Part shown: one piece after another, positions 63,269-64,000 of the stretch
Layout of the letters: each line of letters starts with the position of its first letter
Position numbering within the stretch: the stretch's first letter is position 1
Assembly: GCA_002368865.1 (NCBI GenBank)
Contig: DFDT01000147.1
Span: 1 to 64,000 of the forward strand
Length of the DNA: 64,000 bases
Reading direction: 5' to 3'
Origin: Lachnospiraceae bacterium UBA3821
GTDB taxonomy: Bacteria; Bacillota; Clostridia; Lachnospirales; Lachnospiraceae
The notes under the pieces: generated by a model
What the model saw: the letters and a program-made list of their open reading frames with translations, nothing else
Databases searched by the model: none
What the model was told of the DNA's origin: nothing
Made by a program: the position numbers and the translations under genes

Positions 63269-63298
63269 ATCATACACGTCCTACGCACAAACGGTTGC
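63269..63298 (-). promoter_or_regulatory. GCAACC-N18-TATGAT ECF-like promoter of 1499-aa gene
   Basis: GCAACC at 63298-63293 and TATGAT at 63274-63269 (minus strand) are separated by 18 bp, about 50 bp before the ATG. The gap between this gene and the one upstream is only about 107 bp, so the site may add internal transcription within a longer unit. Confidence 0.5.
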
Positions 63299-63325
63299 GG
63301 GATTCCGCATAAAGAACCTTTACCT

Positions 63326-64000
63326 TTATCTCTTCATTGCTGCTCCCTGCTGTGCAGCTTTTGTCTTGCGGGCATTGGAAAGCTTTATCCTTTCCTGCAC
63401 ATGTGCCTTTGCGTCCTTCTCCGCCTTCGACTCCGGATTGCGGATCGCTTTATATTTCAAGATGCTTTTTCGCAGCTTCAGGGCATAGTCGATCCGTTTT
63501 TGCTCATATGCGTGTTTCCCTTTGCCCACAAGATCCTCTGGATCTTTCACATGCTTCTCCCGCATCTTACGCTGCAAATAGGCATTGGTGGCATCTTCTG
63601 CCTGCTTCATGGCGCGATCTGCTTTGTCCAGCTGCGCTTTCACTTTTGGGTCGTCACGGGATAAGCCTTCATACTCCGTCTTGATCTCCTGCTTCACCTG
63701 TCTGGAGACAGCCTCCGCATTCTTCACCGCCGCGATCATGGATCGCCATGGTCCGGAGCTGTGCAAAAATTTACTCAACCCGCTTACAACAAAGCCGGTG
63801 ACGTCATTTTTGATCATACGGGCCATATCGCTCATGGATTCACTGATACCGCCGGCTGTATAACTTCTGTCGGTAGTATTCACTTCCTCGAACTTCCTGG
63901 GTGCCGGCTTTTCCGCGTCGCGGTTAAACGGATATTTCTCTCTGGCTTTTTTCATCTTGGCATCCATATACTTTTTCACGTTTTCAAAAAGTGTATGCTT
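63326..64000 (-). CDS. Second kinase-family array protein, C-terminal part
   Basis: The frame runs in from the right edge (KHTLFENVKKYMDAKMKKA) and stops at 63326. Over 225 residues it is clearly homologous to the C-terminal part of the 788-aa kinase-like protein: AGGISESMSDMARMIKNDVT, VSGLSKFLHSSGPWRSM, AYLQRKMREKHVKDPEDLVG, KHAYEQKRIDYALKLRKS. The array module is present with one change: the usual glutamate in S-x-E-W is proline (SSGPW). The kinase core would lie beyond the window, so activity cannot be judged. The tail KAAQQGAAMKR is basic. The array therefore continues to the right. Confidence 0.8.
   Translation of the reverse strand, partial: KHTLFENVKKYMDAKMKKAREKYPFNRDAEKPAPRKFEEVNTTDRSYTAGGISESMSDMARMIKNDVTGFVVSGLSKFLHSSGPWRSMIAAVKNAEAVSRQVKQEIKTEYEGLSRDDPKVKAQLDKADRAMKQAEDATNAYLQRKMREKHVKDPEDLVGKGKHAYEQKRIDYALKLRKSILKYKAIRNPESKAEKDAKAHVQERIKLSNARKTKAAQQGAAMKR

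Overview
The window looks like chromosomal DNA of a gut-type Firmicute, most likely a Lachnospiraceae-like clostridium. The support is AGGAGG-type ribosome sites, Gram-positive lipoproteins and Sec-secreted proteins, a LytS-type kinase, a SpoIIE/RsbU phosphatase, and a PrgI-VirB4 fusion of the kind seen in Firmicute mobile elements. After the first 1.1 kb every convincing gene lies on the minus strand, so transcription runs right to left. I see no rRNA, tRNA, CRISPR array, integrase, relaxase or complete insertion sequence.

Layout. (1) 1-2.9 kb is a scrap heap. It holds a partial AAA-ATPase gene, an HTH-receiver remnant fused to a histidine-kinase tail, a broken ParM/partner pair, and the tail of an Rpn-type nuclease gene. 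(2) 2.9-22 kb is one long probable operon. In transcription order it reads: ECF-type sigma factor, small charged protein, secreted protein, VirD4/TraG coupling ATPase, Ig-like membrane-anchored protein, VirB6-like membrane protein, PrgI-VirB4 ATPase, STAS anti-anti-sigma protein, 1628-aa secreted protein, repeat-bearing lipoprotein, and a PAS-CPBP membrane protein. This is a type IV secretion core without a relaxase. (3) 22.1-29.2 kb is a sensing operon: lipoprotein, solute-binding-like lipoprotein, LytS kinase, HATPase anti-sigma factor, SpoIIE phosphatase, then a terminator. Operons 2 and 3 start at promoters with the same unusual layout: two TGGACAT boxes 11 bp apart, 7 bp upstream of a -10-like box. 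(4) 29.2-30.6 kb is an AT-rich DUF4143 ATPase gene with three 33-bp-spaced repeats upstream. (5) 30.6-64 kb is an array of very large cytosolic-looking proteins (863, 704, 1230, 788, 1148, 4055 and 1499 aa, plus one running off the right edge), interrupted only by a CDF-like transporter.

The large proteins are related to one another. Each carries at least one copy of a helical module marked by S-x-E-aromatic, and they share terminal domains in pairs. All end in a short, mostly basic, disordered tail. The 788-aa member has the active-site pattern of a PI3/4-kinase- or HipA-like kinase. Four of the array genes and the sigma gene have a GCAACC box 18 bp from a TAT-type box upstream, which could be a shared ECF-type promoter.

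My working hypothesis, which is inference, is a regulated type IV-like secretion system dedicated to proteins rather than DNA. In this view a partner-switching circuit gates it and the giant modular proteins, including kinases, are its candidate cargo. The genes and motifs are seen directly; the functional link between them rests on neighbourhood, shared promoter-like sites and tail composition.
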